A stretch of DNA of 64,000 nucleotides from Solirubrobacteraceae bacterium (GCA_025449845.1 JANWIP010000034.1:1-64000), one strand, 5' to 3'. Positions 18,523 to 27,285 are shown, numbered from the stretch's first letter. A program made the numbers and translations. Notes: a model not told the origin generated them from the sequence alone.

Positions 18523-19272
18523 GTGGCCATTAGCCTGCGACGCTCGATAGAGCGGCGCGAAGAGCGCACCGGTTGGCTGCGGCTGCCCAAGCGCGAGACA
18601 GCCGACCCTGTGGTCAAGCCCGCGCCATATCTGCCGATCTACGAACAGCTGCTTGCGCCGCTGCGGGATCAGAGCTTTACGCTGCTCGAGCTTGGCGTAT
18701 GGGGTGGCGATTCGCTGCAGATGTGGCGCGATGCCTTCCCCCGGGCGACGATCGTCGGGGTGGACTTGGGTCCGCCCGATTTGCAACTCGGACCCCGCGT
18801 GCACGTGCTCCGCGGCGACCAGTCCGACGCGGAGCTGATGCGTCGCCTGCGTGAGGAGTATGCCCCCGCGGGCTTCGAGGTGATCATTGACGATGCCTCT
18901 CACCTTGGAGTCACTACTGCTCGTTCGCTCCAGGCTCTTTACAGCGAGCATCTGCGCCCGGGCGGCCTGTACTGCATCGAGGATTGGGGAACCGGATACC
19001 TGCCCGATTGGCACGATGGAGGGCGGCTTGGCGAACCGGTGAGCATCGCTGGCCTTGATGGCACCACGGTATCCGCGCCGGTCGAGCAGGCTGGGCCGGC
19101 GCCGATGCCGAGCCACGACGTCGGCGCTGTGGGTGTTGTCAAGCGCTTGGTTGACCACGCCGCGAGCGGCACTCTGCGGCTTGGGCAGCCCGATCTGGTC
19201 GGCGAGGTGCTCGCGATCGAGTCGATGACCGTGTGGGACGGCATCGTGGCGTTGCGCAAGTCCCATGCCTAG
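18523..19272 (+). CDS. Class I SAM-dependent methyltransferase
   Basis: This 249-residue protein contains 'LLELGVWGGDSLQMW' (motif I), 'ATIVGVDLGPP' (motif II), 'EVIIDDASH' (post-II, with the acidic pair used for metal in MycE-like O-methyltransferases) and 'LRPGGLYCIEDW'. That pattern resembles sugar O-methyltransferases of the cephalosporin-hydroxylase/MycE group. GTG start with an AAAGAGG ribosome site. It follows the GT-C gene by 52 bp on the same strand and probably methylates a sugar of the exported glycan. Confidence 0.8.
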   Translation: MAISLRRSIERREERTGWLRLPKRETADPVVKPAPYLPIYEQLLAPLRDQSFTLLELGVWGGDSLQMWRDAFPRATIVGVDLGPPDLQLGPRVHVLRGDQSDAELMRRLREEYAPAGFEVIIDDASHLGVTTARSLQALYSEHLRPGGLYCIEDWGTGYLPDWHDGGRLGEPVSIAGLDGTTVSAPVEQAGPAPMPSHDVGAVGVVKRLVDHAASGTLRLGQPDLVGEVLAIESMTVWDGIVALRKSHA

Positions 19273-19273
19273 G

Positions 19274-19290
19274 GAGGCAGCTTCTGCCTC
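19274..19290 (+). terminator. Small perfect hairpin after the methyltransferase
   Basis: GAGGCAG and CTGCCTC pair perfectly around a CTT loop, starting 2 bp past the stop codon. No T-run follows. It may slow transcription or terminate weakly before the sulfotransferase gene. Confidence 0.35.
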
Positions 19291-19313
19291 TGAAGTAAAT
19301 AAAGTGCAGATAA

Positions 19314-20270
19314 ATGAGTGGCGCTCCCCAAGGCACCCATGGCCCCGTATGCCTGCTTGGCTTCGGGCGCAGCGGCACATCACTGACGATGCGCGTGCTG
19401 AACCTGCTAGGTGTAGAGATCGGCCCCGAAGAGGACCTGCTTCCCCCCGGCGAGGTCGACAACGCGCGTGGCTATTGGGAGCCGCGCTGGATGATGGAGC
19501 TCAACGAAGAGCTGCTCGAACGGTTGGGCACGACATGGTGGCACCCCTTTCCCGGCGCCCCTGGCTGGGAGCGCAGCCCTGACCTTGATGAGATCAAAGA
19601 GCGCGCCCAAGCCTTGCTGGCAGAGAAGTTCGGCTCAGCGCGGCTATGGGGTTGGAAGGAGCCCCGCACCACATTGACGCTGCCCTTCTGGCAGCAGCTC
19701 GTGCCCGATGCTCGCTATGTGATCTGCCTGCGCAACCCGGCAGATGCCATCTCCTCGATTCAGCGTCGTCCTGAGCCCAATCTGCCGATCGGCGAGTGGG
19801 GGGATCTGTGGCTTGAATACACCGCGCGTGCGCTCAAGGAGACCCAAGGATGTCCTCGGCTCGTGCTCTTCTACGAAGACTACTTCGATGCCGGTGCTGA
19901 GCAGGTCGCGCGTCTGGCGTCCTTTCTCGGCCTCGATCAGCCGACCGGAGAGGATCGTTATGCGGTGCAGGCTGAAGAGATCGCGCAGGACATGCGCCAT
20001 CACCGGACGTCGTCTTTGCAGCTGGCGGCCGCCTTGGGCATTGCGCCGGCGACACGAGCTCTGTTCCTGGCGCTGCGCGCCGCCGAGGATGCACGACGCG
20101 CTGATGCGGCGGGCCGTGATGAGATGCTCCCCGATGCGATCGCGCGCCTGGTTCCAGAGCTTTGGACCGAACGCCGCCTGCTGATTGAAGAACAGTCCGC
20201 TCAGGATGAGGAGCCGTTCGCTCAGGAGCAGTCGGTGGGCAGCCTTATCCGGCTTGACTCTCGAAATTGA
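19314..20270 (+). CDS. Sulfotransferase family protein
   Basis: This 318-residue enzyme has the PAPS-binding loop 'GFGRSGTS' (16-23), 'WGWKEPRTTLTL' with the acidic/basic pair common in bacterial sulfotransferases, and the 3'-phosphate site 'VICLRNPADAISS'. It would transfer sulfate from PAPS to a sugar or lipid hydroxyl. Position between a sugar methyltransferase and a WcbI-like gene suggests decoration of the surface glycan. Its 3' end overlaps the convergent WcbI-like gene by 26 bp. Confidence 0.85.
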   Translation: MSGAPQGTHGPVCLLGFGRSGTSLTMRVLNLLGVEIGPEEDLLPPGEVDNARGYWEPRWMMELNEELLERLGTTWWHPFPGAPGWERSPDLDEIKERAQALLAEKFGSARLWGWKEPRTTLTLPFWQQLVPDARYVICLRNPADAISSIQRRPEPNLPIGEWGDLWLEYTARALKETQGCPRLVLFYEDYFDAGAEQVARLASFLGLDQPTGEDRYAVQAEEIAQDMRHHRTSSLQLAAALGIAPATRALFLALRAAEDARRADAAGRDEMLPDAIARLVPELWTERRLLIEEQSAQDEEPFAQEQSVGSLIRLDSRN

Positions 20271-21120
20271 TCTCCACTAGCTCCGGGTGCTCGGCGTAAT
20301 AGTCGAAGAACAGCCCCACTGCCTGTGCGGGCGCATACTCCACCCCGCGGATCTTGAACGGCGTGCCGGCAGCGGTCAGCTCGGCACCAAAGCGCAGTTC
20401 CAAGGCCCGCACGTGGTTGGCATGAAGCGGATAGAACGTCGATCCCAGCGGCTCTCCGGGCAGGCCCTGTAGATCTATCGCGCCAGGCACCCCAATCAGC
20501 TCGGTGATCTGTTGAGCCATCACGCCGAGCAGCCGATTCGCCGGATGGTTCATGGTGAAGAACAGCAGCTCCTCCCGGAAGGTGGAGGCGATGAAGGAGG
20601 TCACCTGGACATCGCAGTCGCGACCGCGGAGATCTAGCTCGGCTGTTGCATTTGCCGCCCAGGCCGATGCATCGGAGGGACGCTCAGGGTCTTCCAATAG
20701 GCGACAGGCGCCGGACACGTCGATGCCTGAGCCGTACGCTTCAAGGATTGTGCGGTCGTGGTAGTCAAACGGGCCATCAACGACAGGCTGCCCCGCGTCA
20801 TCGCGCAGGTAAAAGAGATCGGGGAAATAGCCGGCCCAGTAGACGCTGGGCCAGCGCACCACGGTGGCGGAGCCGGCGATCCCCGCCAGCGTCTCGGTGC
20901 CGAGACCCAATCCGTCGCGATAGCCCTCATCCACTCGCTGCGGGATGACCACTGCGGCCTCGGCGACCGCCCGGTGCAGATCGGGCACCATTGTCTTGGG
21001 GATTTCGTGAACGGCGGGGAAGCGCACGAACTCGAATCGCTTCGTGAACTCCTGATTGGTGCTCAACGCCAACTCCAGGGCCGTTGCTTGGCAGTTTCCG
21101 ACGACAACGACTGGGTCCAT
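20245..21120 (-). CDS. WcbI-like polysaccharide biosynthesis putative acyltransferase
   Basis: This 291-residue protein begins MDPVVVVGNCQATAL, the GNCQ hallmark of the WcbI family, an SGNH-hydrolase-like fold found in capsule clusters and thought to acetylate or otherwise modify capsular sugars. 'YDHRTI'-like and 'PLHANHVRALELRFG' segments near the end may complete the site. ATG 21120 is chosen because GGGGAG lies 8 nt upstream and the GNCQ motif follows at once; the longer frame adds Arg-rich noise. Convergent with the sulfotransferase gene. Confidence 0.75.
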   Translation of the reverse strand: MDPVVVVGNCQATALELALSTNQEFTKRFEFVRFPAVHEIPKTMVPDLHRAVAEAAVVIPQRVDEGYRDGLGLGTETLAGIAGSATVVRWPSVYWAGYFPDLFYLRDDAGQPVVDGPFDYHDRTILEAYGSGIDVSGACRLLEDPERPSDASAWAANATAELDLRGRDCDVQVTSFIASTFREELLFFTMNHPANRLLGVMAQQITELIGVPGAIDLQGLPGEPLGSTFYPLHANHVRALELRFGAELTAAGTPFKIRGVEYAPAQAVGLFFDYYAEHPELVEINFESQAG

Positions 21121-21452
21121 CAGCGGCTCTCCCCGGCGTCGTGCAGGCCATGCCTGAAGGGATCCCAATAGGAGATGTGGGATCGCTGCCTGCTGGACAT
21201 TGCGGCGAGCATAGTGCCGACTGTCATATTCTGGACGGCGAAGCGCCGGAAGGGTCCGCACACGCCCGTGCAGCTCCTCGCGATCGATGCGATCACGAGC
21301 GCTGAAGCGATCTATCTGTGCCGGGGCGCCTCTGCCGGCGTGGGCATCGCTCGCAGTCGGGGGAAGTAGGCGTCACATAGTGGCTCGCACACGCTGCCGT
21401 AGTCGGTGCGTCTCGCATCTTCTGAAGTTCAGGACTCCGTCTGAGCAGGGAT
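21121..21452. other. Intergenic region without recognisable gene
   Basis: These 332 bases lie upstream of the WcbI-like gene and downstream of the small 49-codon frame. Short frames exist but none has a ribosome site, family motif or plausible composition. The promoter for the WcbI-like gene must be here; I could not single out a -10 box. Confidence 0.5.
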
Positions 21453-21602
21453 TTACTTGTGTCTAGCCTGTCCCAGGTTGCCCGATCCACCCTTCTTCTC
21501 CAAGTTGAAGATCGTCTTGGGGAGCTTAGGGACCGATCCGGGCGCGGGTGCGTTGTCGGGCTGGGGGGCCGACGGCGGAGTGCTTAGAGGACGATCTGCC
21601 AT
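21453..21602 (-). CDS. Possible 49-residue Pro-rich small protein
   Basis: This short frame starts 2 bp after the stop of the 161-residue membrane protein and encodes a Pro/Ala-rich N-terminus followed by 'LPKTIFNLEKKGGSGNLGQ'. There is no ribosome site of its own, so translation would depend on reinitiation after the upstream gene. Its composition is unlike random frames here, and the close spacing suggests a two-gene unit. I do not recognise a family; it could still be spurious. Confidence 0.35.
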   Translation of the reverse strand: MADRPLSTPPSAPQPDNAPAPGSVPKLPKTIFNLEKKGGSGNLGQARHK

Positions 21603-21604
21603 GA

Positions 21605-22090
21605 CTAGGAGGCTAGCGCAGCTGCAGCGGCAAGGCCAGTAGTCTCCACAACGAGTGCGGCGAGCGCCAGGCCCAGGAACCACATCAGTCGCCTGACGGC
21701 CTTCGTGTTCTCCTCCCGCTGCTCCTCGAATGCGTCCGCAAGAGCCAGATCGACCATGGGTTGCTCAAGGATCTCCTTCTCCCATAGCGCACGATAGGTG
21801 GCCGGCGCGTTGACGCTGAAGGCAAGCTCGTAGGGCCGCAGAAGCAGCACGACGAAGACGAGCAGGCTACCTGCTCCGAGCAGCCCTACGACTGTGGCGA
21901 GTGTCTCGGCGACACTGCTGGGATGTCCGCCATGGAAGACTGGATTGGCGAGCAGAGAAGCGATCACGGCGCCGGCGGCGAGGAGGGTTGACCCACGGCT
22001 GCGTACCTCGGCGACCTGGCGCTCTTGCTCAGCGAGGGCCTCCGACCCAAGTTGGTATATGCGCTCCTCAAAGCTGGCCATAGCGGCCAC
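21605..22090 (-). CDS. Three-helix membrane protein of unknown function
   Basis: This 161-residue protein has a soluble helical start (FEERIYQLGSEALAEQERQVAEVRSRG), two membrane helices close together (about 34-52 and 60-86), an amphipathic linker (EILEQPMVDLALADAFEEQREENTKAVRR) and a third helix near the end. This order of helix, two TM segments and cytosolic helix resembles SLATT-like membrane modules in general layout, but I cannot claim homology. A 49-codon frame follows it directly. It lies 49 bp beyond the end of the large glycosyltransferase gene on the same strand. Confidence 0.6.
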   Translation of the reverse strand: MAAMASFEERIYQLGSEALAEQERQVAEVRSRGSTLLAAGAVIASLLANPVFHGGHPSSVAETLATVVGLLGAGSLLVFVVLLLRPYELAFSVNAPATYRALWEKEILEQPMVDLALADAFEEQREENTKAVRRLMWFLGLALAALVVETTGLAAAAALAS

Positions 22091-22139
22091 AGCATCTCCG
22101 CTTTGTCGGACGGCTCAACCAGCCCGCTGGGCTGGCCTC

Positions 22140-25100
22140 CTAGCTACGGGTCGGCCGTGCGGGCTCGCCCGCGACTGTGGCGCCCTCCAGCAGCTTCCCG
22201 AGCCGCTCGGAGATCACCTGAGTCGAGCAGTGCGCAAGGATCAGCTCCTGGCCAGTGCGAGAAAGGCTGCGCCAGAGCTCATCGTCGCGGCAGACCCGGA
22301 TCGTCTCGGCAGCCAGCTGATGCGGATCATCGGCGATCAGCATGCACTCCTCCTCGTGGCCGTCGAGCCCCTCGGCGCCGATCGGCGTGGTGACGACAGG
22401 CAGCCCGACTGAGAGCGCCTGGGTGATCTTGCCCTTCATGCCGGCGCCGTAGCGCAGCGGGGCGAGCATCAGCCGTGCGCCATCGAGCAGCGGCTGCAGG
22501 TCCTCCACCCAGCCGGTGACGTCGACCCGCGAGGAGGCCAGCGTCTGGACCTCGGGGGGCGGATGAGAGCCAACGATCGTGACCCGCACGTCGCCCAGCT
22601 GGCGCCAGACCTCGGGCATGACCTCCTTGACGAGGCTGATGGCGGCGTCGATGTTGGGGGGGTGCTGAAAGCCGCCGACGAAGAGAATGCCGGAGCGGTC
22701 CTCGGGGGGGGGCACGAAAGGCTCGACATCATGCACGGTCGGCACTACGAGCACGCTGGCGTCGGGGACGTCGCGCTGCACCTGCTCGCGCTCTGCATCA
22801 CTTACGACGAGTGTGGTGTCCGAGGCTCGGATCATCGCCAACTCCAGCTGGCGCAGCGCGTGCGCCCTCGGCCCGAGCGCCTCGGCGTGGCCGTTGCCGG
22901 TGGCGAAGGCGCTCGTCGGGGAAGCGCCGATGGCGCCGCGTCGCGCCTCGCGCAGCCAGTGGAGGTCCACGGTGTCATAGGCGACCTTCGCCGCAGGAGC
23001 GTACTCGCGGATGCTGTCGAGCCAGCGGCTGGCGACGTGCGGGCGGGAGAGGATCGCCATGTTCAGGCGGGGGCCGATCGTGGCCAGCTCGGCGTTGACG
23101 TCGAGCTGGCCGTAGAGCACCTCGACCCCCATCTGCTGGAGCATCCTCGTATAGGGCTGGGTGGCCGCGAAGTTGTCGGGCATGAAGGTGACGCGCGCGT
23201 CCAGCCCGATCAGCGCGCGCATGATGTTGAGCATGCGCAACGACCCGGCGTCGCGATCCCAGGTCGGAACCAGGTGGTCGACCACCAGCACATGCGGCCC
23301 ACGATGACGGTTGGCCGCTACACGCAGGTTGGTGGGGGCGGAGCGCAGGTGCTCGGACTCGAGCTGCTGGCGCCAGCGGGCAACGAACTTAGGGCGGTTA
23401 CTCTCCTGGTGGCGCTTGTGCCCCGACTCGGCGTCGTTGCCGGCGGTGGCGCCCTCGTGGTGGATCACGACGGCCTCGGGCTCATAAAGCACGCGCTGCC
23501 CGTGCTCGCGGGCCTGGAAGCAGAGGTCGGCGTCCTCGTAGTACATCGGCAGGTAACGCTCATCGAAGCCTCCAAGCTCGCGCCACAACTCGGCCTTGAC
23601 CATCAGCGCGGCGGCGGAGCCGTAGTCGGTCTCGCGGCGGTATTCGTATTGAAAGCCCGTGGGCTCGTCCCCGCGCCCGTAATTGGCGCCGGTGCCATCA
23701 CGCCAGATGATCGCGCCGGCCTCGTTGAGGCTGCCGTCGGGGTAGAGGAACTTGGGCGTCACCACGCCGATGTCCTCGGCGGACTCGGCGCAGGCGAGCA
23801 TCGCCCGCAGCCAGCCGCGCGTCACTTCGGTGTCGTTGTTGAAGAGCACCAGCCAACGTCCGCGTGCGACGCTCGCGCCGCGGTTCATGCTGCGCAGGTA
23901 GCCAAGGTTCTGCTCGTTGCGCACGATCTTCGCCCCCTGCACGCATTCGAGCAGATGCTTGGTGTCCTCGTCGGCCTCGTCGTCGACGAGGATCACCTCG
24001 TAGCTCGCGTGGGCGGTGTGCTCGCGGATCGAGCGCAGGCAGGCATGTGTCAGCTCGGCGTGGGCGTAGAGCGGGATGATCAGCGAGACCTTGGGGTCCT
24101 CGTACTCGGGCAGCGAGATCGTCTCGAAGGCTGGGCCATCCGCCGCCTGCGCATCTGCCGCGGCGCGCTCTCCTGCTGACTCGGCCTGGGGCCGTTTGAT
24201 CAGCACGCGCCCCGCCAGTCTCAGCGACATGCGCAGCATGCGCGCGAACAACGAACGCTCGCCGATAGCGCCATATAGGCGCGCGCTGGCTCGCTGGAAG
24301 GCCTGCCAGGTCACGGACTCCTCGGTGCGCCGGTTCAGCTGCCTCGCCGCTGCAAGGTCCTCGGCGAGCGAAGCCATCTCCGCGCGCAGCTCTTCCTTGC
24401 GCCGCTGCTCCTGGGTGATGTCCTCCTGGCCGCGCTCGATGTCACGGTCGCGCTGTGAGAGCTCGGCTTGAAGCCGTGTTCTCTCCTCGTGCAGCAGCCG
24501 GTCCTGCCGCGCCTGTTCGCGCTCCAGCGCGAGCGCCAGTTCCTTGCCGGTCCCCAGCGCGACGTCTCGTTCGTTGGCGACTTTCACGGTCTCGCCTGTC
24601 GCGTCGGCAGTCTCGCGTTCCTTCGCGCGCACCAGCGCAAGGTCGCAGTCGGCGAGCGTCGATGTTCCCGCCAACTCGGGCAGCTGCGCCTTCGATGCCA
24701 TGGCCACGACATAGAGCGCGGAAGGGTCGCCCGCGACGTGCCATTCATCGCCGGCGCGCTCGATGTAGAAGTCGGCCAGCTCCGAGTCGGTCAGCTCCGG
24801 CCACTCGGCTGGGGCGGCGCTGTCGCTCCGCTCCGTGCCCTTGCCCGTCTCCGCGCTTGCGCCCTCGTGCGCGCCCATGACCTCGCCGAGCGCGTGCAGG
24901 TGCGAGCCCGTGATCGTCCGCTGCCCCCAGGCGCCGACATGGGGGAAGTGCTCGCCGAGCAGCTCCATGAACTCCTCCAGCGCCAGCTCCCGCTCATGGA
25001 AGGGGTTGTGCTGGTGGCTGGCCTCGCTGTAGAGGCGCCGATCGGGGGTGGAGATCACGAGGATGCCCTCGTCGCCCAGCACGCGCGCGACCTCGGCCAG

Positions 25101-25484
25101 CACCTGCTGCTGCTGCTGCACGTGCTCGATGATCTCGAAGGCGACCACCGCCCCGAAGGATCCATCGGCAAACGCGGACAGGTCGAGCGCGGTGCCCTTG
25201 TGGAACTCGATGTCCGCGCTGGCGTAGTTGAGGCGGCTGTGCTCGACCGTGCGCTCGTCTACGTCGATGCCGACGACGTGGGTGGCCGAATCGGCGAGGA
25301 TGGCGGCGCCGAAGCCCTCGCCGCTGCCCAGATCGAGCACTCTGCGGCCCGCCACCAGGCGCGCTGCCCAGAGGTAGCGGTGGAAGTGCTCGTAGACGAC
25401 CTGGATGTCCGGCGACCAGGGCACGCAGCGCTCGCCGGTCCACTCGATCAGGCGCGGCGCTCCGGCACGTCGTCGAAAACTCAC
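22140..25484 (-). CDS. Trifunctional methyltransferase-GT2-GT4 fusion
   Basis: This 1114-residue protein carries, in order: a class I methyltransferase (about 1-215; 'VLDLGSGEGFGAAIL', 'EIIEHV'); a charged coiled coil (about 280-390, rich in E, R, Q); a GT2 domain (about 455-730; 'SLIIPLYAHAELTHACLRSI', 'VILVDDEADEDT', 'VLFNNDTEV', 'YYEDADLCFQARE'); and a GT4/GT-B domain (about 760-1095; 'ILFVGGFQHPPNIDAA', 'PLRYGAGMKGKITQALSVGLPVV'). It could extend and methylate or cap one glycan chain, the coiled coil perhaps acting as a molecular spacer. GTG 25484 is chosen because TACAAT (25492-25497) ends 7 nt before it; a longer start would run into the divergent gene. Confidence 0.85.
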   Translation of the reverse strand: MSFRRRAGAPRLIEWTGERCVPWSPDIQVVYEHFHRYLWAARLVAGRRVLDLGSGEGFGAAILADSATHVVGIDVDERTVEHSRLNYASADIEFHKGTALDLSAFADGSFGAVVAFEIIEHVQQQQQVLAEVARVLGDEGILVISTPDRRLYSEASHQHNPFHERELALEEFMELLGEHFPHVGAWGQRTITGSHLHALGEVMGAHEGASAETGKGTERSDSAAPAEWPELTDSELADFYIERAGDEWHVAGDPSALYVVAMASKAQLPELAGTSTLADCDLALVRAKERETADATGETVKVANERDVALGTGKELALALEREQARQDRLLHEERTRLQAELSQRDRDIERGQEDITQEQRRKEELRAEMASLAEDLAAARQLNRRTEESVTWQAFQRASARLYGAIGERSLFARMLRMSLRLAGRVLIKRPQAESAGERAAADAQAADGPAFETISLPEYEDPKVSLIIPLYAHAELTHACLRSIREHTAHASYEVILVDDEADEDTKHLLECVQGAKIVRNEQNLGYLRSMNRGASVARGRWLVLFNNDTEVTRGWLRAMLACAESAEDIGVVTPKFLYPDGSLNEAGAIIWRDGTGANYGRGDEPTGFQYEYRRETDYGSAAALMVKAELWRELGGFDERYLPMYYEDADLCFQAREHGQRVLYEPEAVVIHHEGATAGNDAESGHKRHQESNRPKFVARWRQQLESEHLRSAPTNLRVAANRHRGPHVLVVDHLVPTWDRDAGSLRMLNIMRALIGLDARVTFMPDNFAATQPYTRMLQQMGVEVLYGQLDVNAELATIGPRLNMAILSRPHVASRWLDSIREYAPAAKVAYDTVDLHWLREARRGAIGASPTSAFATGNGHAEALGPRAHALRQLELAMIRASDTTLVVSDAEREQVQRDVPDASVLVVPTVHDVEPFVPPPEDRSGILFVGGFQHPPNIDAAISLVKEVMPEVWRQLGDVRVTIVGSHPPPEVQTLASSRVDVTGWVEDLQPLLDGARLMLAPLRYGAGMKGKITQALSVGLPVVTTPIGAEGLDGHEEECMLIADDPHQLAAETIRVCRDDELWRSLSRTGQELILAHCSTQVISERLGKLLEGATVAGEPARPTRS

Positions 25485-25491
25485 GCCCGCG

Positions 25492-25501
25492 ATTGTAGGG
25501 T
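25492..25501. promoter_or_regulatory. Overlapping divergent leaderless promoters
   Basis: In the 25 bp between two GTG starts, TACAAT on the minus strand (25492-25497) lies 7 nt before the fusion gene and TAGGGT on the plus strand (25496-25501) lies 8 nt before the methyltransferase gene. The two -10 boxes share two base pairs, so polymerases would compete. Based on sequence only. Confidence 0.5.
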
Positions 25502-25509
25502 TCCCTTCG

Positions 25510-26559
25510 GTGAGCAGCCCGGACCCACAGCCCAATGCGCCACAAGCAGGAGCGTCACAGGTCGACGCGGCTCAGGCCGACGTGGCGCCCGCTGCACAGC
25601 TCGATGCAGGGCGCTTTGCGCGTGAGCTCGCACCGGGATCGCTGGCTTCTGAGCAGGCGCGGGCCACGCGGCTGCTGCGCGAGCGCCTTGATGAGGAGGA
25701 TGTCGCGGAGATCGAGCAACTGATCCGGGATATCCCCGGCGCTTGGGAGCACTATGGCGGCGCGCAGGGCGATGGCGCCAAGCGCCACGTGCTGTTGGCC
25801 TTCGGCCTGTGGTTTGGAGCCAAGGGTCTGGCCGCAAAGACCGGCCTGCAGAGCTACCGCCCGCCCGAGGATGTCCACGCGATGGCGCGTGGCCCGCTCG
25901 CGGCAGCCGGCGGTCTTTATGAGGCGGACTTGATCGCCGATGCGCTCGCGGGTGCGGGCGTGGAGATGACAAGCATCGGCAGCGCGCTGGACTTCGGCTG
26001 CTCCTCCGGGCGCGTGGTGTCGACGCTCGCCGCGGCCTATCCCGACATTCGCTGGCATGGCTGCGACCCCAACGCCCCCGCGATCGCCTGGGCCACGCAG
26101 AACCTCCCGCGTATCGAGTTCTTCGTCAACGGCGATGACCCTCCGCTGCCCCTCATTGAGGGCAGCATCGACTTTGCTTATGCCATCTCGATCTGGTCGC
26201 ACTTCGCCCCCGAGCTGGGCCTGCGGTGGTTTGAGGAGATGCACCGTCTGCTGCGCCCCGGCGGTCACCTCCTGTTGACCACTCACGGCCTGACCTCCGT
26301 CGCCCACTACGCCCTGCTCAACCTGCGCACCCCCGAGCAGTCCCAGGAGATCGCCGACGCTCTCTACAGCAAAGGCTTCTGGTACGCCCCCGAGTTCGGC
26401 GAGGAGGGCGATTGGGGCGTCGTGAACCCCCACTGGGGCACCGCCTTCCTCACCCCCGAGTGGCTGCTGACGCAGCTATGCCCGCGCTGGCGCGTCCTGG
26501 AATTCGCTCCTGGCCGCAACCAGGACAACCAGGACGTCTACGTCCTCCAGCGCGTCTGA
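25510..26559 (+). CDS. SAM-dependent methyltransferase
   Basis: This 349-residue protein has a helical N-terminal region (about 1-150; 'LRERLDEEDVAEIEQLIRDIPGAWEHYG') and a class I methyltransferase domain: 'SALDFGCSSGRVVSTLA' (motif I), 'WHGCDPNAPAIAWA' (motif II), 'FAYAISIWSHF' and 'LLRPGGHLLLTTHG'. The acceptor is unknown; location beside the GT fusion suggests a glycan role. GTG 25510 is preferred to an earlier ATG at 25405, which lies within the divergent gene; a TAGGGT box is 8 nt upstream. Confidence 0.8.
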   Translation: MSSPDPQPNAPQAGASQVDAAQADVAPAAQLDAGRFARELAPGSLASEQARATRLLRERLDEEDVAEIEQLIRDIPGAWEHYGGAQGDGAKRHVLLAFGLWFGAKGLAAKTGLQSYRPPEDVHAMARGPLAAAGGLYEADLIADALAGAGVEMTSIGSALDFGCSSGRVVSTLAAAYPDIRWHGCDPNAPAIAWATQNLPRIEFFVNGDDPPLPLIEGSIDFAYAISIWSHFAPELGLRWFEEMHRLLRPGGHLLLTTHGLTSVAHYALLNLRTPEQSQEIADALYSKGFWYAPEFGEEGDWGVVNPHWGTAFLTPEWLLTQLCPRWRVLEFAPGRNQDNQDVYVLQRV

Positions 26560-26584
26560 GAGCCGCCCCGCAGATGTGTCGGCC

Positions 26585-27004
26585 TCAAGCAACGCTTCCG
26601 CGCGGCAGGACCCACTGAACGGGTTGATGCGTGATCTGCGCGATCCGGTCGTAGTCCGCGTCGTAGTGCAGCACCGTCAGGCCGGCCTCCTCCGCGCAGG
26701 CGGCCACGATCAGATCGGGAAGTGGGACTGCGCGATGCTGCGAGCGCGTCGCCAGTATGCCCTGCACCTCAAGTGCGCGATCCAGGATCTCTTCGGTGAC
26801 CGCTGCTCGCGGGAGCGCCGGCAACACGGCTGCGAGTCTCGCATAGACAGAAGGGCTGGAAGCGCTGTAGAGCAGCTCAAGATCGACGATGCCACACGTC
26901 GCGATCTGTCCGGCCAGTAGCAGCGGCTCGATGACTGCTCGAACCTCGGGACGTGTCTCCTGGCGCGTCAGCGCGCTTTTGTCAGCCAGGTACGTGGGCG
27001 CCAT
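26585..27004 (-). CDS. vapC: VapC-type PIN-domain toxin
   Basis: This 139-residue PIN protein has D8 (YLADKSAL), E43 (VDLELLYSA), D97 (PDLIVAA) and D115/D117/D119 (HYDADYD) as predicted metal ligands. 'LTVLHYDADYDRIA' matches the VapC ending also seen at 8376, to which it looks related. Six bp separate it from the upstream antitoxin gene. Third VapBC pair in the window. Confidence 0.9.
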   Translation of the reverse strand: MAPTYLADKSALTRQETRPEVRAVIEPLLLAGQIATCGIVDLELLYSASSPSVYARLAAVLPALPRAAVTEEILDRALEVQGILATRSQHRAVPLPDLIVAACAEEAGLTVLHYDADYDRIAQITHQPVQWVLPRGSVA

Positions 27005-27010
27005 GCGCGA

Positions 27011-27232
27011 TCAGCGCCATGCTCCGGCCATCGCCGCGCTGTCATCCAACTCCAGCGCCCCCGGCTCGAACAGGAGATCTACCAGTCGCTGACGCTGCTC
27101 CAGTTTGATGACCTCGTCCAACGCGGCATCCACCGTATCGGTGAGCGATTTCGTTCTGAGTATGTCCCGAGCTGCATCTACCTTCGTGAAATCGACCTCG
27201 AAGGAAGTCTTACGTCTCGCCGTTGTCGCCAT
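27011..27232 (-). CDS. vapB: VapB-type ribbon-helix-helix antitoxin
   Basis: This 73-residue protein reads MATTARRKTSFEVDFTKVD then 'SLTDTVDAALDEVIKLEQRQRLVDLL', the beta strand plus two helices of DUF2191-type RHH antitoxins; the C-terminal 'ALELDDSAAMAGAWR' is the usual toxin-binding tail. It represses the operon and blocks the adjoining PIN toxin. TATCCT (27239-27244) lies 6 nt before the ATG, so the message is probably leaderless; a GTATAC palindrome just upstream may be part of the operator. Confidence 0.85.
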   Translation of the reverse strand: MATTARRKTSFEVDFTKVDAARDILRTKSLTDTVDAALDEVIKLEQRQRLVDLLFEPGALELDDSAAMAGAWR

Positions 27233-27285
27233 GCCTAGAGGATAGCGTATACATCGAATTAAGATAGGGTGAGACTATATATTTG

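Noticed and set aside
22563-25625. Long plus-strand open frames (538 and 385 codons)
   Set aside because: They lie opposite the 1114-residue fusion gene, whose domains are unmistakable; the plus-strand products are Val/Gly/His-rich and motif-free.
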